Shown piece by piece: positions 1 through 11,781 of a stretch of 64,000 nt of DNA; position 1 is the first letter of the stretch; each line of letters starts with the position of its first letter. Position numbers and translations under genes: made by a program. The DNA is from Bradyrhizobium sp. 190 (GTDB lineage Bacteria; Pseudomonadota; Alphaproteobacteria; Rhizobiales; Xanthobacteraceae), in NCBI RefSeq assembly GCF_023073415.1, contig NZ_JADPJL010000008.1:248001-312000 (forward strand). Direction: 5' to 3'. Below the pieces are notes generated by a model. It did not search any database. It had not been told where the DNA came from and was given only the letters and a program-made list of their open reading frames with translations.

Positions 1-1523
1 CCGTTGCAAATGCGATCAGCGTGCCCGCACCCAGGGTCGCGCCGGCCCCGAGCGTGGCGGGCGCGGCCAGCCCCGAGCCGGCTTCGATGCCACGGGCAGG
101 ACCTGCGGAAGCCAGCTTCGGCGCCATCGGGTTGTTGCGGCAGGCATCGAGGATCAGGATGTTGGTGCGGACCTGATCGTCGAGGCCCGCCATGATCGTA
201 TCCATGTCCATCATCGCATCGGTCATGCCGCTGCCGGACTGAAACTGGATATCGATCGGCACCAGATAGTTGCGGCCGTCGATCTGCACGCCATGGCCGG
301 CGTAGTAGACCACCGCCACCTGCGCCCGCGCGGCATCGCGCAGGAAGTCGCGGATCGTCGCCTGCATCGCCGTGCGGCCGAGGTCGGTTCCCTCCGTCAC
401 CACGAATCCGATGTCGCGCAGGCTTTTTGCGACCGAGCGGGCGTCATTGTGGGGATTGGGCAGCGGCCTGACATGCGTATAGGCGCTGTTGCCGATCACC
501 AGCGCAACGCGACGGCTGGTCGGAGCAGGCGCTTGCACGGGCCGCGGGAGGTGGGGGCGCCGCACCGGCCGGCGGAGACGGGGCCGCCGATTCAACGCGC
601 GAGCGCAGCGCCTCCTTCGCAGCTCGCGGCGGCAACGACTCCGACAGCAGTGACAGGCGAACCTTGGCGGTGGCTTGATTGGCCTTGCTGCCGGCATCGG
701 AGGCCTTGCCCTCCAGCACCGCGGCGTAATCCTGCCTGGCGCGGTCGAGTTCGCCTTTGGCCTCGTAGGAGAGGGCGCGCTGGCTATAGGCCGAGATCAG
801 CACGCCGCCCGGCGGCGTCATGATGTTGACCGGTGCTTTTGCTTTTGCGAGCCGGATCGCTTCGGTCGTGTCGGCGATGGCGCGATCAAGGTCACCCTTG
901 GCGCGCCAGATCACCGCGCGGCTGGTCAAAGGTTGCGGCAATTCCGGGTCGAGACGGATCGCTTCATTGATGTCGGCCAACGCACCATCGAGATCGCCAA
1001 GTGCGCGTTTCGAAATGCCGCGGTTCTGCCAGGAGAACGCCGACGGCGGTCCGAGCTTGATCGATTGATCGTAGTCGGCGATCGCCTTGGCGTATTCGCC
1101 CTTGGAGCGCCAGGCGTTGCCGCGGTTGTGAAAGGTGATGCCGGTCGGCGGCCCGATTCGCAGCGCGTCGTTGAAATCGGCAATCGCGATGTCGTCCTCG
1201 CCCTTGTCGTAATAGGCCGAGCCGCGCAGATTGTAGACGGCTTGGCTGGGCCGCAGGCGGATTGCCTCGCCGGCATCCGCGATCACCTGCGTGTAGTTGC
1301 CTTTCTTGTTCCAGCCGACCGCGCGCCAGAAATAGATGTTCGCGAGCTTCTCGCCGGAAAACACTTTCAGCGCGATGATCTTGTTGCAGGCGTCGATCTG
1401 CTGATCGGCCGGCGTGGTGTCGGTGGTGCAGAGCGGCCCAAGCTGGCTTCGCGGTTGGGCGAGGGAAGGCGCCGACCATAGCGCGGCGGCGAGCAGGATA
1501 AGCGTCAAGATCGCGCGGCGCAT
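1..1523 (-). pseudogene. Secreted TPR-caspase protein, frameshifted, 3' part beyond window
   Basis: The start at 1523 gives a signal peptide (MRRAILTLILLAAALWS...), then about six TPR-like units of the form AIADxxxAIRLxP, then a Pro/Ala linker. The reading frame shifts by one base in the linker (about 530-556, near a run of five G). In the original frame translation stops at 444. In the shifted frame a peptidase C14 (caspase-like) domain begins with RRVALVIGNSAY and stays open to base 1. Both catalytic residues are present: His in YYAGHGVQ (codon 293-295) and Cys in LDACRNNP (codon 140-142). The two halves read as one protein of a known secreted TPR-plus-caspase architecture, so this is either a real disruption or an indel error. 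A second, intact caspase gene lies at 47333-48976. The substrate is unknown. Confidence 0.75.
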
Positions 1524-1708
1524 CAGGTCCCCGTGATTGGTCGCAAGTGGCGGATACCGCTTTGTTGCCTGCCGCGGCATGGGGGTTCAAGGCCGGCGCC
1601 GATGTATGCCGGTCGCCAGCGGCGGGGGTTTCCTTTGTTGGGCAGATCGTGGTAGGACGTCGGCGTCACCCGGCGCTGCCCACTGGCATTTCCCAAAACC
1701 CTCACCCG

Positions 1709-3061
1709 ATGAAGAACGACCAGATTCTCAGCCAGATCACCGAGTTCTGCCGCCAAGCCGACATGGCGGAGACGACGTTTGGCCGCCGGACGGTCAACGA
1801 CGGCAAGCTGGTGCACCGGCTGCGCGAGGGCAAGCGCATCACGATCGACACGCTGGACCGCATCCAGGCCTATATCGCGGCGTCCACCGGCGCGCTGCCG
1901 CCGCCGCGGGGCCTCGAAGTACCGCCGGAGAAGCGCGATCCCAGAGGCAATTTCCGCTTCTTCGAGAACCGCCAGAAATACCTGCTGTTCGTGCATACCT
2001 GCAGCGAGAAGCGGGTGATCGCCGAGCGGGTGGGGCTGGAGCTCGCCAGCCTGCATCCGCGGCCGCCAGCGCTGCGGGTATTCGACGCCGGCGTCGGCGA
2101 TGGCACGGTGCTGGCGCGGGTGATGCGCTCGATGCACGGCCGCTTTCCCCATATGCCGTTCTATATCGCCGGCAAGGAGCTGAGCCTGGAGGACGTCCGG
2201 CTGACGCTCGACAAGGTGCCGGACCGGCTGTTCGAGCACCCGGCGACCGTCGTCGTCCTGACCAACATGCATTATGCCGAGGCACCCTGGCTGACGCCGG
2301 CCTCGCCCACGGCCGCCGCCGGAATGATCTGGCACGAGGTCGCCCTGCGGGGGGCCTCCTCGGGCGAATTCGAGGTCCAAATCGCCGAATTGGGCCCGTT
2401 TCTGGAACAAAACTGGCGGGCCAATATCAGCCCCAAATCGGGCATGCCGATCTATGAACGCCCGGTGGCGCTGGTCGTATACCGGGAAGACCACCGGTTC
2501 CTGCTTGATTCGATCATCCCCCGGGCGGGCCGGACCGAGGCCAATTTCGACCTGGTGATCGCCTCCCAGCCCTATCGGGCGAAATCCTCTGTGAATTTCC
2601 GCGCCAAGCGGATCATTGCTCCGCTGGCCCGGGCGCTGCGGGCCGGGGGCCGGCTGATTGGAATTCACTCCCACGGGGAGGATCCGGGCCTGGAAATCAT
2701 CCAGTCGGTCTGGCCGGGAGAAAATCCTTTCGCGGTGAGCCGTCATGAGCTATTGCGCGCGGTGAAATACGAGCTGGGATCGGCCGGGCGCGACCTTAAC
2801 TTTAATGCCTACGCCGATAACCGTTCCATCTTCCGTTATGATATGGAAGCGCTGCCCAACGAGGTCACCGGCCAGATCGGAACCTCGACGGCTTTTGCAG
2901 CGTGGAATGCGGCGGTGTATGTCGCCCAGATCGAAGACGACCGGTTGACGGAAATGACTGAAAACAGCCGAACCCTCGATGCCACCAGAGAGGTTCTGCG
3001 CAAGCATAATGGGCTTTGGTTTTACGACGAATCCTACGTCATTTCGCGCCGTCGCGACTGA
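1709..3061 (+). CDS. Methyltransferase-like protein with N-terminal HTH-like segment
   Basis: 450 aa. The start at 1709 is the first ATG after which the protein looks well folded; longer in-frame starts add only Arg/Pro-rich sequence. Residues 1-55 are helical and resemble a small helix-turn-helix module (FGRRTVNDGKLVHRLREGK, then ITIDTLDRIQAYIAA). A glycine-rich FDAGVGDG at 125-132 resembles motif I of class I SAM-dependent methyltransferases. The remaining 300 residues look globular and cytoplasmic. The stop is only 57 bases before metK on the same strand, so co-transcription with the SAM synthetase gene is plausible, and a SAM-using enzyme would fit there. The substrate is unknown. It could also be a regulator that binds SAM through a methyltransferase-like fold. 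Confidence 0.6.
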   Translation: MKNDQILSQITEFCRQADMAETTFGRRTVNDGKLVHRLREGKRITIDTLDRIQAYIAASTGALPPPRGLEVPPEKRDPRGNFRFFENRQKYLLFVHTCSEKRVIAERVGLELASLHPRPPALRVFDAGVGDGTVLARVMRSMHGRFPHMPFYIAGKELSLEDVRLTLDKVPDRLFEHPATVVVLTNMHYAEAPWLTPASPTAAAGMIWHEVALRGASSGEFEVQIAELGPFLEQNWRANISPKSGMPIYERPVALVVYREDHRFLLDSIIPRAGRTEANFDLVIASQPYRAKSSVNFRAKRIIAPLARALRAGGRLIGIHSHGEDPGLEIIQSVWPGENPFAVSRHELLRAVKYELGSAGRDLNFNAYADNRSIFRYDMEALPNEVTGQIGTSTAFAAWNAAVYVAQIEDDRLTEMTENSRTLDATREVLRKHNGLWFYDESYVISRRRD

Positions 3062-3118
3062 CATTCCGGGATAGATCACACACAGCCGCCGGCATCCGGC
3101 GCGAACAAGGGGTTGTTG

Positions 3119-4315
<1,197 letters not shown>

Positions 4316-4352
4316 CTTTCTCCGTAACTCTTGTCCGTTTTCGCCTCGCGTG

Positions 4353-4381
4353 TTCCGGAAAGCTGAAAGCGCTTTTCGGAA
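4353..4381 (+). promoter_or_regulatory. Stem-loop between metK and ahcY
   Basis: An 11-bp inverted repeat (4353-4363 with 4371-4381, one G-U pair) encloses a 7-nt loop, with a short T run just after it (4386-4390) and the ahcY start 24 bases further on. It could be an attenuator or weak terminator for metK, or an RNA-processing site. No match to the published SAH riboswitch structure was recognised. Confidence 0.45.
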
Positions 4382-4405
4382 TACGCTTTTTAAGGGATCA
4401 ACCGC

Positions 4406-5836
4406 ATGACCGCTGCCGCCAAGAAGCCCGCCTTCACCGACTACGTCGTCAAGGACATCTCGCTCGCCGAATTCGGCCGCAAGGAAATCTCGCTGGCCGA
4501 GACTGAAATGCCCGGCCTGATGGCGACGCGCGAGGAATACGGCCCGAAGCAACCGTTGAAGGGCGCCCGCATCGCAGGCTCCCTGCACATGACGATCCAG
4601 ACCGCCGTGCTGATCGAGACGCTGGCTGCGCTCGGCGCCGACATCCGCTGGGTGTCGTGCAACATCTATTCGACGCAGGACCATGCGGCAGCGGCAATCG
4701 CCGCCGCCGGCATTCCGGTGTTCGCGGTGAAGGGCGAAACGCTCGCCGAGTACTGGGACTACACCGCAAAGCTGTTCGACTGGCACGGCGGCGGCACGCC
4801 CAACATGATCCTCGATGACGGCGGCGACGCCACCATGCTGGTGCATCACGGCCTGCGCGCCGAGAACGGCGACGTCAAGTTCCTCGACAAGCCGGAGTCG
4901 GAAGAAGAGGAAGTCTTCTTTGCGCTGATCAAGAAGCTCCTGAAGGAGAAGCCCAAGGGTTATTTCGCCGAGATCGCCAAGAACATCAAAGGCGTTTCCG
5001 AAGAGACCACCACGGGTGTGCACCGGCTCTACAATATGGAGAAGGAAGGCAAGCTGCTGTTCCCCGCCATCAACGTCAACGACAGCGTCACCAAGTCGAA
5101 GTTCGACAACCTCTATGGTTGCCGTGAATCGCTGGTCGACGGCATCCGTCGCGGCACCGACGTCATGATGTCCGGCAAGACCGCGATGGTCGCGGGCTTC
5201 GGCGACGTCGGCAAGGGCTCGGCCGCCTCGCTGCGCCAGGCCGGCTGCCGCGTCATGGTCTCCGAAGTCGATCCGATCTGCGCGCTGCAGGCGGCGATGG
5301 AAGGCTATGAAGTCGTGACCATGGAAGACGCCGCGCCCCGTGCCGACATCTTCGTCACCGCGACCGGCAACAAGGACATCATCACCATCGACCACATGCG
5401 CGCGATGAAGGATCGCGCCATCGTCTGCAACATCGGCCACTTCGACAACGAGATCCAGATCGCGGGCCTTCGTAACCTGAAGTGGACCAACATCAAACCG
5501 CAGGTCGACGAGATCGAATTCCCCGACAAGCACCGCATCATCCTGCTGTCGGAAGGCCGCCTAGTGAATCTCGGCAATGCCATGGGCCATCCGTCCTTCG
5601 TGATGTCGGCGTCGTTCACCAACCAGACGCTGGCGCAGATCGAGCTCTGGGCCAACAACAAGGACGGCAAGTACGAGAAGAAGGTCTACGTGCTGCCGAA
5701 GTCGCTGGACGAGAAGGTCGCCCGCCTGCACCTCGCCAAGATCGGCGTCAAGCTGACCGAGCTGCGCAAGGACCAGGCCGAGTACATCGGGGTCAAGCCG
5801 GAAGGTCCGTTCAAGGCGGATCATTACCGGTACTGA
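4406..5836 (+). CDS. ahcY: Adenosylhomocysteinase (SAH hydrolase)
   Basis: 476 aa. It reversibly hydrolyses S-adenosylhomocysteine to adenosine and homocysteine, relieving product inhibition of methyltransferases. The NAD-binding loop [10 protein letters not shown] lies near residue 265, the substrate-domain sequence [13 protein letters not shown] near 135, and the C-terminus ends in the conserved KADHYRY. The extra internal segment after the first substrate region is usual for the bacterial long form. It lies 90 bases after metK on the same strand and ends at a strong terminator, so metK-ahcY (perhaps with the methyltransferase-like gene) is probably one transcription unit. Confidence 0.97.
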   Translation: MTAAAKKPAFTDYVVKDISLAEFGRKEISLAETEMPGLMATREEYGPKQPLKGARIAGSLHMTIQTAVLIETLAALGADIRWVSCNIYSTQDHAAAAIAAAGIPVFAVKGETLAEYWDYTAKLFDWHGGGTPNMILDDGGDATMLVHHGLRAENGDVKFLDKPESEEEEVFFALIKKLLKEKPKGYFAEIAKNIKGVSEETTTGVHRLYNMEKEGKLLFPAINVNDSVTKSKFDNLYGCRESLVDGIRRGTDVMMSGKTAMVAGFGDVGKGSAASLRQAGCRVMVSEVDPICALQAAMEGYEVVTMEDAAPRADIFVTATGNKDIITIDHMRAMKDRAIVCNIGHFDNEIQIAGLRNLKWTNIKPQVDEIEFPDKHRIILLSEGRLVNLGNAMGHPSFVMSASFTNQTLAQIELWANNKDGKYEKKVYVLPKSLDEKVARLHLAKIGVKLTELRKDQAEYIGVKPEGPFKADHYRY

Positions 5837-5858
5837 GTGCGACACCGGCACCCGACAA

Positions 5859-5889
5859 GGCCCCGCAGCGATGCGGGGCCTTTGTTTTT
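5859..5889 (+). terminator. Rho-independent terminator of ahcY
   Basis: A perfect 9-bp GC-rich stem (5859-5867 with 5872-5880, loop GCGA) is followed by TTTGTTTTT. It begins 22 bases after the ahcY stop. Confidence 0.9.
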
Positions 5890-6017
5890 GTGACGAAGCT
5901 GCTCAACTGACTTATGTTCCGATCCCGGGACGAAGACATAGGGCATTGGAAAAGACGGTCACAATGAGGTTGCGTCGGTACAATTCTTCGACCGATTAGG
6001 ATTTTGTTAGGAAAGCC

Positions 6018-7010
6018 TTGCCAATAGAGCTGCATTTAGGTTGTAGGACAACAAAAGTGCAGTTTGATAATCAGAACGCTTCCCTTGAGATTGGTGCGTG
6101 GCTGATTTGCGGGGCCTCAGCAGTTTTTGCAGCCTATCTGTTGATTGCGGGGAGCGTCGGGGTCGACGTCCAAAGTTTGGGAGCGCCTTTGCTGATTATG
6201 GGGTTCTCGATCGCCGCCTACATTATATATGGCAGGTGGCGACCCGAACCGATAATTCGTAACGTTTGCGGCGTGTTGGCGGTCGTCATGCTATCCGCAG
6301 CCGCCGCAGGCATCATTAGTCTCGCGGGGCTCCGCATGGGCGCACCGCTCGTCGACGCAAACCTGGCTGCGTTTGATGCTTCCTTGTTGCTTGATACCCG
6401 CTCCATCGTTGTTGCCATTGCGAATTCGACGACCTTTGCCGGCCTGCTAGGCCTTGCGTATGTCAGTTCGTTCCCGATCTTGTTCGCGTCAGTCGTGTTT
6501 CTTGGCTGGACACGACATATGAGGCCGCTTTGGCAGCTCGCATTTGTTTTCGCGTTCACAGCGGTCGGCTGCGCCACGCTCTCTGTATTCTTTCCCGCAA
6601 TGGGCGCTTTTGCTCACTTTGCGTATCCCGCAGAAGTGCTTAACGGCCTACCGTCGGGTGCGGGCGTTTATCATCTGCCGAAGTTCGAATACTACCGTCA
6701 TGCAGTTGCGCCAACCATTTCAATGTCGAGCCTACAGGGGGTAGTTACGTTTCCGTCGTTTCATTGTTGCCTTGCTCTTATGACCGCGTTTGCCTATGTC
6801 GAGCATCGCTGGCTCCTACTCATTTCGCTCCTGTGGAACGCTCTGGTGATCGTGTCGACAATACCCATTGGCGGACACTACATGGTGGACCTGCCAGTTG
6901 GGGCTGCGATTTGGGTGACGGCCTACTTGCTCGCAAGAGCTCTCTGGCCGTCTAGGGCCGAGACGACTTTGAGCCTCGGACGATCGAAGATTGCATCTGG
7001 GCTCGGGTAG
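6018..7010 (+). CDS. PAP2-superfamily membrane phosphatase/transferase
   Basis: 330 aa, largely hydrophobic with about six predicted membrane segments. Two PAP2 motifs are visible: FPSFHCC (His249) and GGHYMVDLPVG (His287, Asp291), the latter typical of the Aur1/inositolphosphotransferase-like branch (PAP2_3). The usual first KxxxxxxRP motif is not obvious. Such proteins remove or transfer a phosphate-linked head group of a lipid at the outer face of the inner membrane. The start is a TTG at 6018 preceded by AGGAAA. Codon use is visibly more A/T-rich than in the neighbours, which may mean transfer. It stands alone after the ahcY terminator. The lipid substrate is unknown. Confidence 0.75.
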   Translation: MPIELHLGCRTTKVQFDNQNASLEIGAWLICGASAVFAAYLLIAGSVGVDVQSLGAPLLIMGFSIAAYIIYGRWRPEPIIRNVCGVLAVVMLSAAAAGIISLAGLRMGAPLVDANLAAFDASLLLDTRSIVVAIANSTTFAGLLGLAYVSSFPILFASVVFLGWTRHMRPLWQLAFVFAFTAVGCATLSVFFPAMGAFAHFAYPAEVLNGLPSGAGVYHLPKFEYYRHAVAPTISMSSLQGVVTFPSFHCCLALMTAFAYVEHRWLLLISLLWNALVIVSTIPIGGHYMVDLPVGAAIWVTAYLLARALWPSRAETTLSLGRSKIASGLG

Positions 7011-7274
7011 TGTCCGCGTCTGATCGACCCGATAGCACCGAAATGCCTTCATGCTCTGCGATCCGATTCTTCGCGCTCGCACGCGCCTGTCGGACCGCTG
7101 TTCGTCCTTCCGGTATTCGCACTCCTGATTTATCTCGGCGCGGAATATTGCCGCAAGCGAGTTGGCGAACTGCCGGCAGCGTCCTGACGCAAGGTTGAGG
7201 ATAGCCTTTTTCTCTCCTCCAGCCGATTGACTGACCGCGACAGCGGTCGGACAATCGAGCTTTCGGAGACCGCC

Positions 7275-8735
<1,461 letters not shown>

Positions 8736-8894
8736 GCGGTTCCGCCGCGCGAGGTGCGTCCCGACGCCCCATGCGCTGTTTCGCGTATACGTGGTTGCCG
8801 GCGAATCGTTCAACATGTCCTCACGGTTAACGCCGGATTAACCGGCGTGCCCCACGCTGTTTGGCTTGTGGCACCTGACAGCACGAGGAAGCCC

Positions 8895-9047
8895 ATGGAC
8901 GCCCAGCGAATAGCCGTCGATGCCATCGTGGCGCTGACCGATTGCGACCGCGAGGCCGCAGCCGCCTTCATCCGCAAGTTCTATCTGGCCGGCGTGAGGG
9001 ACCCCAAGCGGCTGACCTTCAAGGGGCTGCAGGCGCTGCGGAGCTGA
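8895..9047 (+). CDS. Small hypothetical protein, 50 aa
   Basis: A 50-aa frame starts with ATG at 8895 after a GAGGAA ribosome site. The peptide (MDAQRIAVDAIVALTDCDRE...) is predicted to be helical and soluble, with no signal peptide or membrane segment. Codon choice has the G/C third-position bias of real genes here. The second half (FYLAGVRDPKRLTFKGLQAL) is basic. I do not recognise a family. It lies between the monooxygenase gene and the repeat mosaic. Confidence 0.5.
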   Translation: MDAQRIAVDAIVALTDCDREAAAAFIRKFYLAGVRDPKRLTFKGLQALRS

Positions 9048-9144
9048 GGCTTCCGTCTCTCGATTCTCGGCTACCAAGGCCGTCATATCCCGCGCATGCG
9101 GGTATCCAGTACGCTGCGGCTTCTCCGCGTCATTGCGAGGTCCT

Positions 9145-9224
9145 GTAGGATGGGTGGAGCGAAGCGATACCCATCAATGCCGGTGCACGTGGCGATGGGT
9201 ATCGCTGCGCTCCACCCATCCTAC
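9145..9224. repeat. Palindromic repeat, 31-bp arms
   Basis: Arms at 9145-9175 and 9194-9224 match at 30 of 31 positions when inverted and are separated by an 18-base spacer. The arms begin gtaggatgggtggagcg. A short CGTCATTGCGAG fragment of another palindrome family directly precedes it (9129-9140). Transcribed RNA would fold into a long hairpin. A half copy of a similar arm occurs at 11695. Confidence 0.9.
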
Positions 9225-9261
9225 GATAGACACACATTCGCGATCTCGCGGCGCTGATTGC

Positions 9262-9780
9262 CCGAGGTTTGCATCTTCATTGGCCCTCTTCGAAATAGAG
9301 GGCGCAGGGAAGACCGGGTGCTTGCTGCACCCGCGGTCTCGCGTGCGATTTGCGCAAACAAAAGTGCACACGAGCATACAGGGCAGCGAGAGCATTCCGG
9401 CCTTCCCTGCGCAATGGCTTTACGGCTTACTTCGAGCTCTCCCCGGTGAACGGCTTTCTTGCCACCGTCGCTCCACGAGGTAACTTGTGAAACTTAACGC
9501 CAGCACCGCGGCGCCCGAACCACACGACTTCGCCGTACGCTTCCGGCGTGTACGTCTATCGCGCCCTCAGCGTCCATCGCATCTCACCGCACGTTCGTGA
9601 CGATCGCGAGCGTCCCTCATCTGCCGTGAGACGGGCGGAGTTATGCAGATGATTTGCTCGATAAGTTAAGCGGAATATTTTTGCGGGAAGGGCTGGACAG
9701 GTTTTGACTGATTTGCCCGTCGTGCCAATTGGTCGCAGTTGCACATCGAGATTGCGCTTGCGCGGAAGGCAAATCAGTCC
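9262..9780. repeat. Degenerate interspersed repeat element, apparently non-coding
   Basis: About 520 bases with no convincing gene. Short frames in several phases (for example PAFPAQWLYGL near 9400) resemble peptides that I recall as recurrent 'hypothetical proteins' in Bradyrhizobium and Rhodopseudomonas annotations, which suggests a repeated DNA element and not a coding family. The right end has a TGATTTGCC segment near 9709 and its inverted form GGCAAATCA near 9768. Boundaries are approximate. Copy number cannot be judged from one window. Confidence 0.55.
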
Positions 9781-9784
9781 ACAC

Positions 9785-9883
9785 GCCGTAGGGTGGGCAA
9801 AGCGACAGCGTGCCCACCATTCACGACGATTGTTGCGGATAGATGGTGGGCACGTCGCTACGCTCCTTTGCCCACCCTACGGC
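9785..9883. repeat. Palindromic repeat of the gtagggtgggcaaag type
   Basis: Imperfect inverted arms at 9785-9820 and 9843-9883 both carry gccgtagggtgggcaaag or its complement, with a small insertion in the right arm. It ends 17 bases from the stop codon of the minus-strand EthD gene and so may form part of its 3' end. Confidence 0.85.
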
Positions 9884-9899
9884 TGCTGCAGCTACACCG

Positions 9900-10214
9900 T
9901 CAGCCTACGACGACTTCGCTGATCTGGATGACCGGAGACTGGTCGGTATAGTTCGGGATGTCTGCCATGATCTCCTTGGCATGAGGCCCGAAGCCGGCCT
10001 GGAAGGCCTCGACCGAGTCGCAGAAGATGTGACACATTCCGACATAGGTTGCGGGAGCGCCGGGGGCTCCGCCGGCCATGCCCTTGTCGACCGTGTAGGA
10101 CTTGCACGCATCGCCCATGCGGGCCTTCACGAGGGGCATATGCTTGTCGCGGTAGTAATCGTGATCGAAGCGCCCGCCGGGCGTATTGGGATACATTACG
10201 CTTACCTTGATCAT
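9900..10214 (-). CDS. EthD-family protein
   Basis: 104 aa. The N-terminal MIKVSVMYPNTPGGRFDHDYYRDKHMPLVK is typical of the EthD domain, a small dimeric alpha/beta barrel related to the ABM fold. Family members are linked to oxidative degradation (ETBE, ring-cleavage pathways), but the role of EthD itself is poorly defined. The ATG at 10214 has a GGAGAG ribosome site; longer frames upstream lack the domain. It stands alone, bordered by a palindromic repeat downstream. Confidence 0.85.
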   Translation of the reverse strand: MIKVSVMYPNTPGGRFDHDYYRDKHMPLVKARMGDACKSYTVDKGMAGGAPGAPATYVGMCHIFCDSVEAFQAGFGPHAKEIMADIPNYTDQSPVIQISEVVVG

Positions 10215-10585
10215 GGTGTGCTCTCCGATCTGACGTTCGCCGTTTAACCGGCAATATCCAAAATCTGCGGCAGTTTTGCGGATCTGGCAACCAGAGGGCG
10301 GCGGGTGCCCGATGACCGGGGGCAAAGCGGGCGTTATTCGCCATCGTGCTCACGTCCAGAATGACCAAAGGGAACACTGGTAACGTGGAGTTGCAGTCCT
10401 TGACGTCACCCGAATTCGTGTCCATATGTCGGGAAATCGACACTTGGCCGAACGGCTGGGCCGCTTTGCCTTGCCACTGACGGGCGCGTACGTTTCAGAC
10501 CCTTCCCCAAAAATCGATCAACCGACGAAGGTGCCGATCCCTCGGTGCCTCGAACTTACGTGCGCTGTCAGAAGAGGATATCTTT
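10215..10585. other. Intergenic region upstream of EthD and desaturase genes
   Basis: 371 bases between two divergently transcribed genes. It must carry both promoters. I see no gene, repeat or clear operator; the short frames present lack ribosome sites and family features. Confidence 0.5.
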
Positions 10586-11680
10586 GTGCATCAGAGAGCT
10601 GTGCAGTGCTCTAACAGGCAAGACGGCCTTGGCTTCAATCAGCCTGCCGATGGCGGCGATGACGTCCTCGATGCTCGGCGTTGGAAGCGCATATTGGGCA
10701 ACTACAGCACCCCAAATCGGCTGCGCAGCGTTGCCGAGTTGGCGATCACCGCTTTGCCGCTCATCATGTTGTGGACGGCTGCCTGGTTCACGTTCTCCCT
10801 TGGCCATGCCTGGGCTTCATTCCTTATCGCGATTCCGGCCGCCGGCTTTCTCGTACGCCTGTTCATGATCCAGCACGACTGCGGTCACGGCACCTTTTTT
10901 GCCGGCCGTCTGGCGAACGACTGGGTCGGCCGCGTCATTGGCGTGCTCACGCTCACGCCCTACGACTGCTGGCGCCGCTCGCATGCGATTCACCATGCCA
11001 CCACCGGCAACCTGGACCGCCGCGGTATCGGCGATCTCGATACGCTGACAGTGCGCGAATACCGCGCCCTTTCCTGGTGGGGTCGTCTGAAATACCGCCT
11101 TTACCGCCACCCGCTGATCATGTTCGGGGTCGGGCCGGCCTATCTGTTTCTTTTGCAACAGAGGCTCCCTGTCGGCCTCATGCGCAGCGGTTGGCAGCCC
11201 TGGGCCAGTACAATGGCAACCAATCTCGCGATTGCCGTCATCGTCGCGGTGCTCACATGGTTTATCGGCATCAAGGCGTTCCTGCTCGTGCATCTTCCGA
11301 TTACGCTCCTCGCCGGCACGGCCGGCGTATGGCTGTTCTACGTGCAGCATCAATTCGAGCACACGACCTGGGAGCGCGACGAGAGCTGGAACCTGCATCA
11401 ATCCGCGCTGCACGGCAGCTCGCATTACGACCTGCCGGCGCTGCTACGCTGGTTCACGGCCAACATCGGCGTTCACCATGTGCATCACCTCAGCAGTCGT
11501 ATTCCCTATTACCGGCTGCCGCGCGTGCTGCGCGACTACCCTGAACTGCGCGACGTCGGTCGCATCACGCTCCTGCAGAGCTTTCAGTGTGTACGGCTTG
11601 TGTTATGGGACGAGGCGCAGCGCCGCCTGGTGTCGTTCCAGGAAATCAGGGCCCGGGACTTTCAGGAAGCAGCGCGATAG
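10586..11680 (+). CDS. Membrane fatty-acid desaturase
   Basis: 364 aa. The three histidine boxes of the di-iron membrane desaturase family are present: HDCGH at 97-101, HAIHH at 133-137, and HHVHH near residue 295. Four or more hydrophobic segments surround them. It introduces a double bond into an acyl chain using O2 and an electron donor at the inner membrane. The start is GTG at 10586 with a strong GAAGAGGA site six bases away. It resembles the DesA/Delta-12 branch, but regiospecificity cannot be read from the sequence. It is a single gene ended by the shared terminator at 11730. Confidence 0.9.
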   Translation: MHQRAVQCSNRQDGLGFNQPADGGDDVLDARRWKRILGNYSTPNRLRSVAELAITALPLIMLWTAAWFTFSLGHAWASFLIAIPAAGFLVRLFMIQHDCGHGTFFAGRLANDWVGRVIGVLTLTPYDCWRRSHAIHHATTGNLDRRGIGDLDTLTVREYRALSWWGRLKYRLYRHPLIMFGVGPAYLFLLQQRLPVGLMRSGWQPWASTMATNLAIAVIVAVLTWFIGIKAFLLVHLPITLLAGTAGVWLFYVQHQFEHTTWERDESWNLHQSALHGSSHYDLPALLRWFTANIGVHHVHHLSSRIPYYRLPRVLRDYPELRDVGRITLLQSFQCVRLVLWDEAQRRLVSFQEIRARDFQEAAR

Positions 11681-11694
11681 CGGTCGCGGACCGC

Positions 11695-11717
11695 GTAGGG
11701 TGGAGCGAAGCGATACC
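11695..11717. repeat. Half copy of a palindromic repeat arm
   Basis: The sequence gtagggtggagcgaagcgat resembles one arm of the repeat at 9145, without a partner arm. Confidence 0.6.
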
Positions 11718-11729
11718 GCAGCCGCAATG

Positions 11730-11765
11730 AAAAAAGCCCCGGATATGGTCCGGGGCTTTTTTTTT
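11730..11765. terminator. Bidirectional terminator
   Basis: A GC-rich stem (agccccgga paired with tccggggct) is flanked by six A on the left and nine T on the right, so it can stop both the desaturase transcript and the minus-strand FAH-family gene, which ends at 11782. Confidence 0.92.
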
Positions 11766-11781
11766 GGAATTCTCGCGCCGC

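Noticed and set aside
3062..3118. SAM riboswitch before metK.
   Set aside because: The leader is only 57 bases and no SAM-I, SAM-II or SAM/SAH-like pseudoknot pattern was found.
9133..9483. Possible 116-codon gene on the plus strand inside the repeat mosaic.
   Set aside because: It begins within one palindrome and runs through the degenerate repeat. Similar peptides recur as spurious annotations, and codon bias is not that of a gene.
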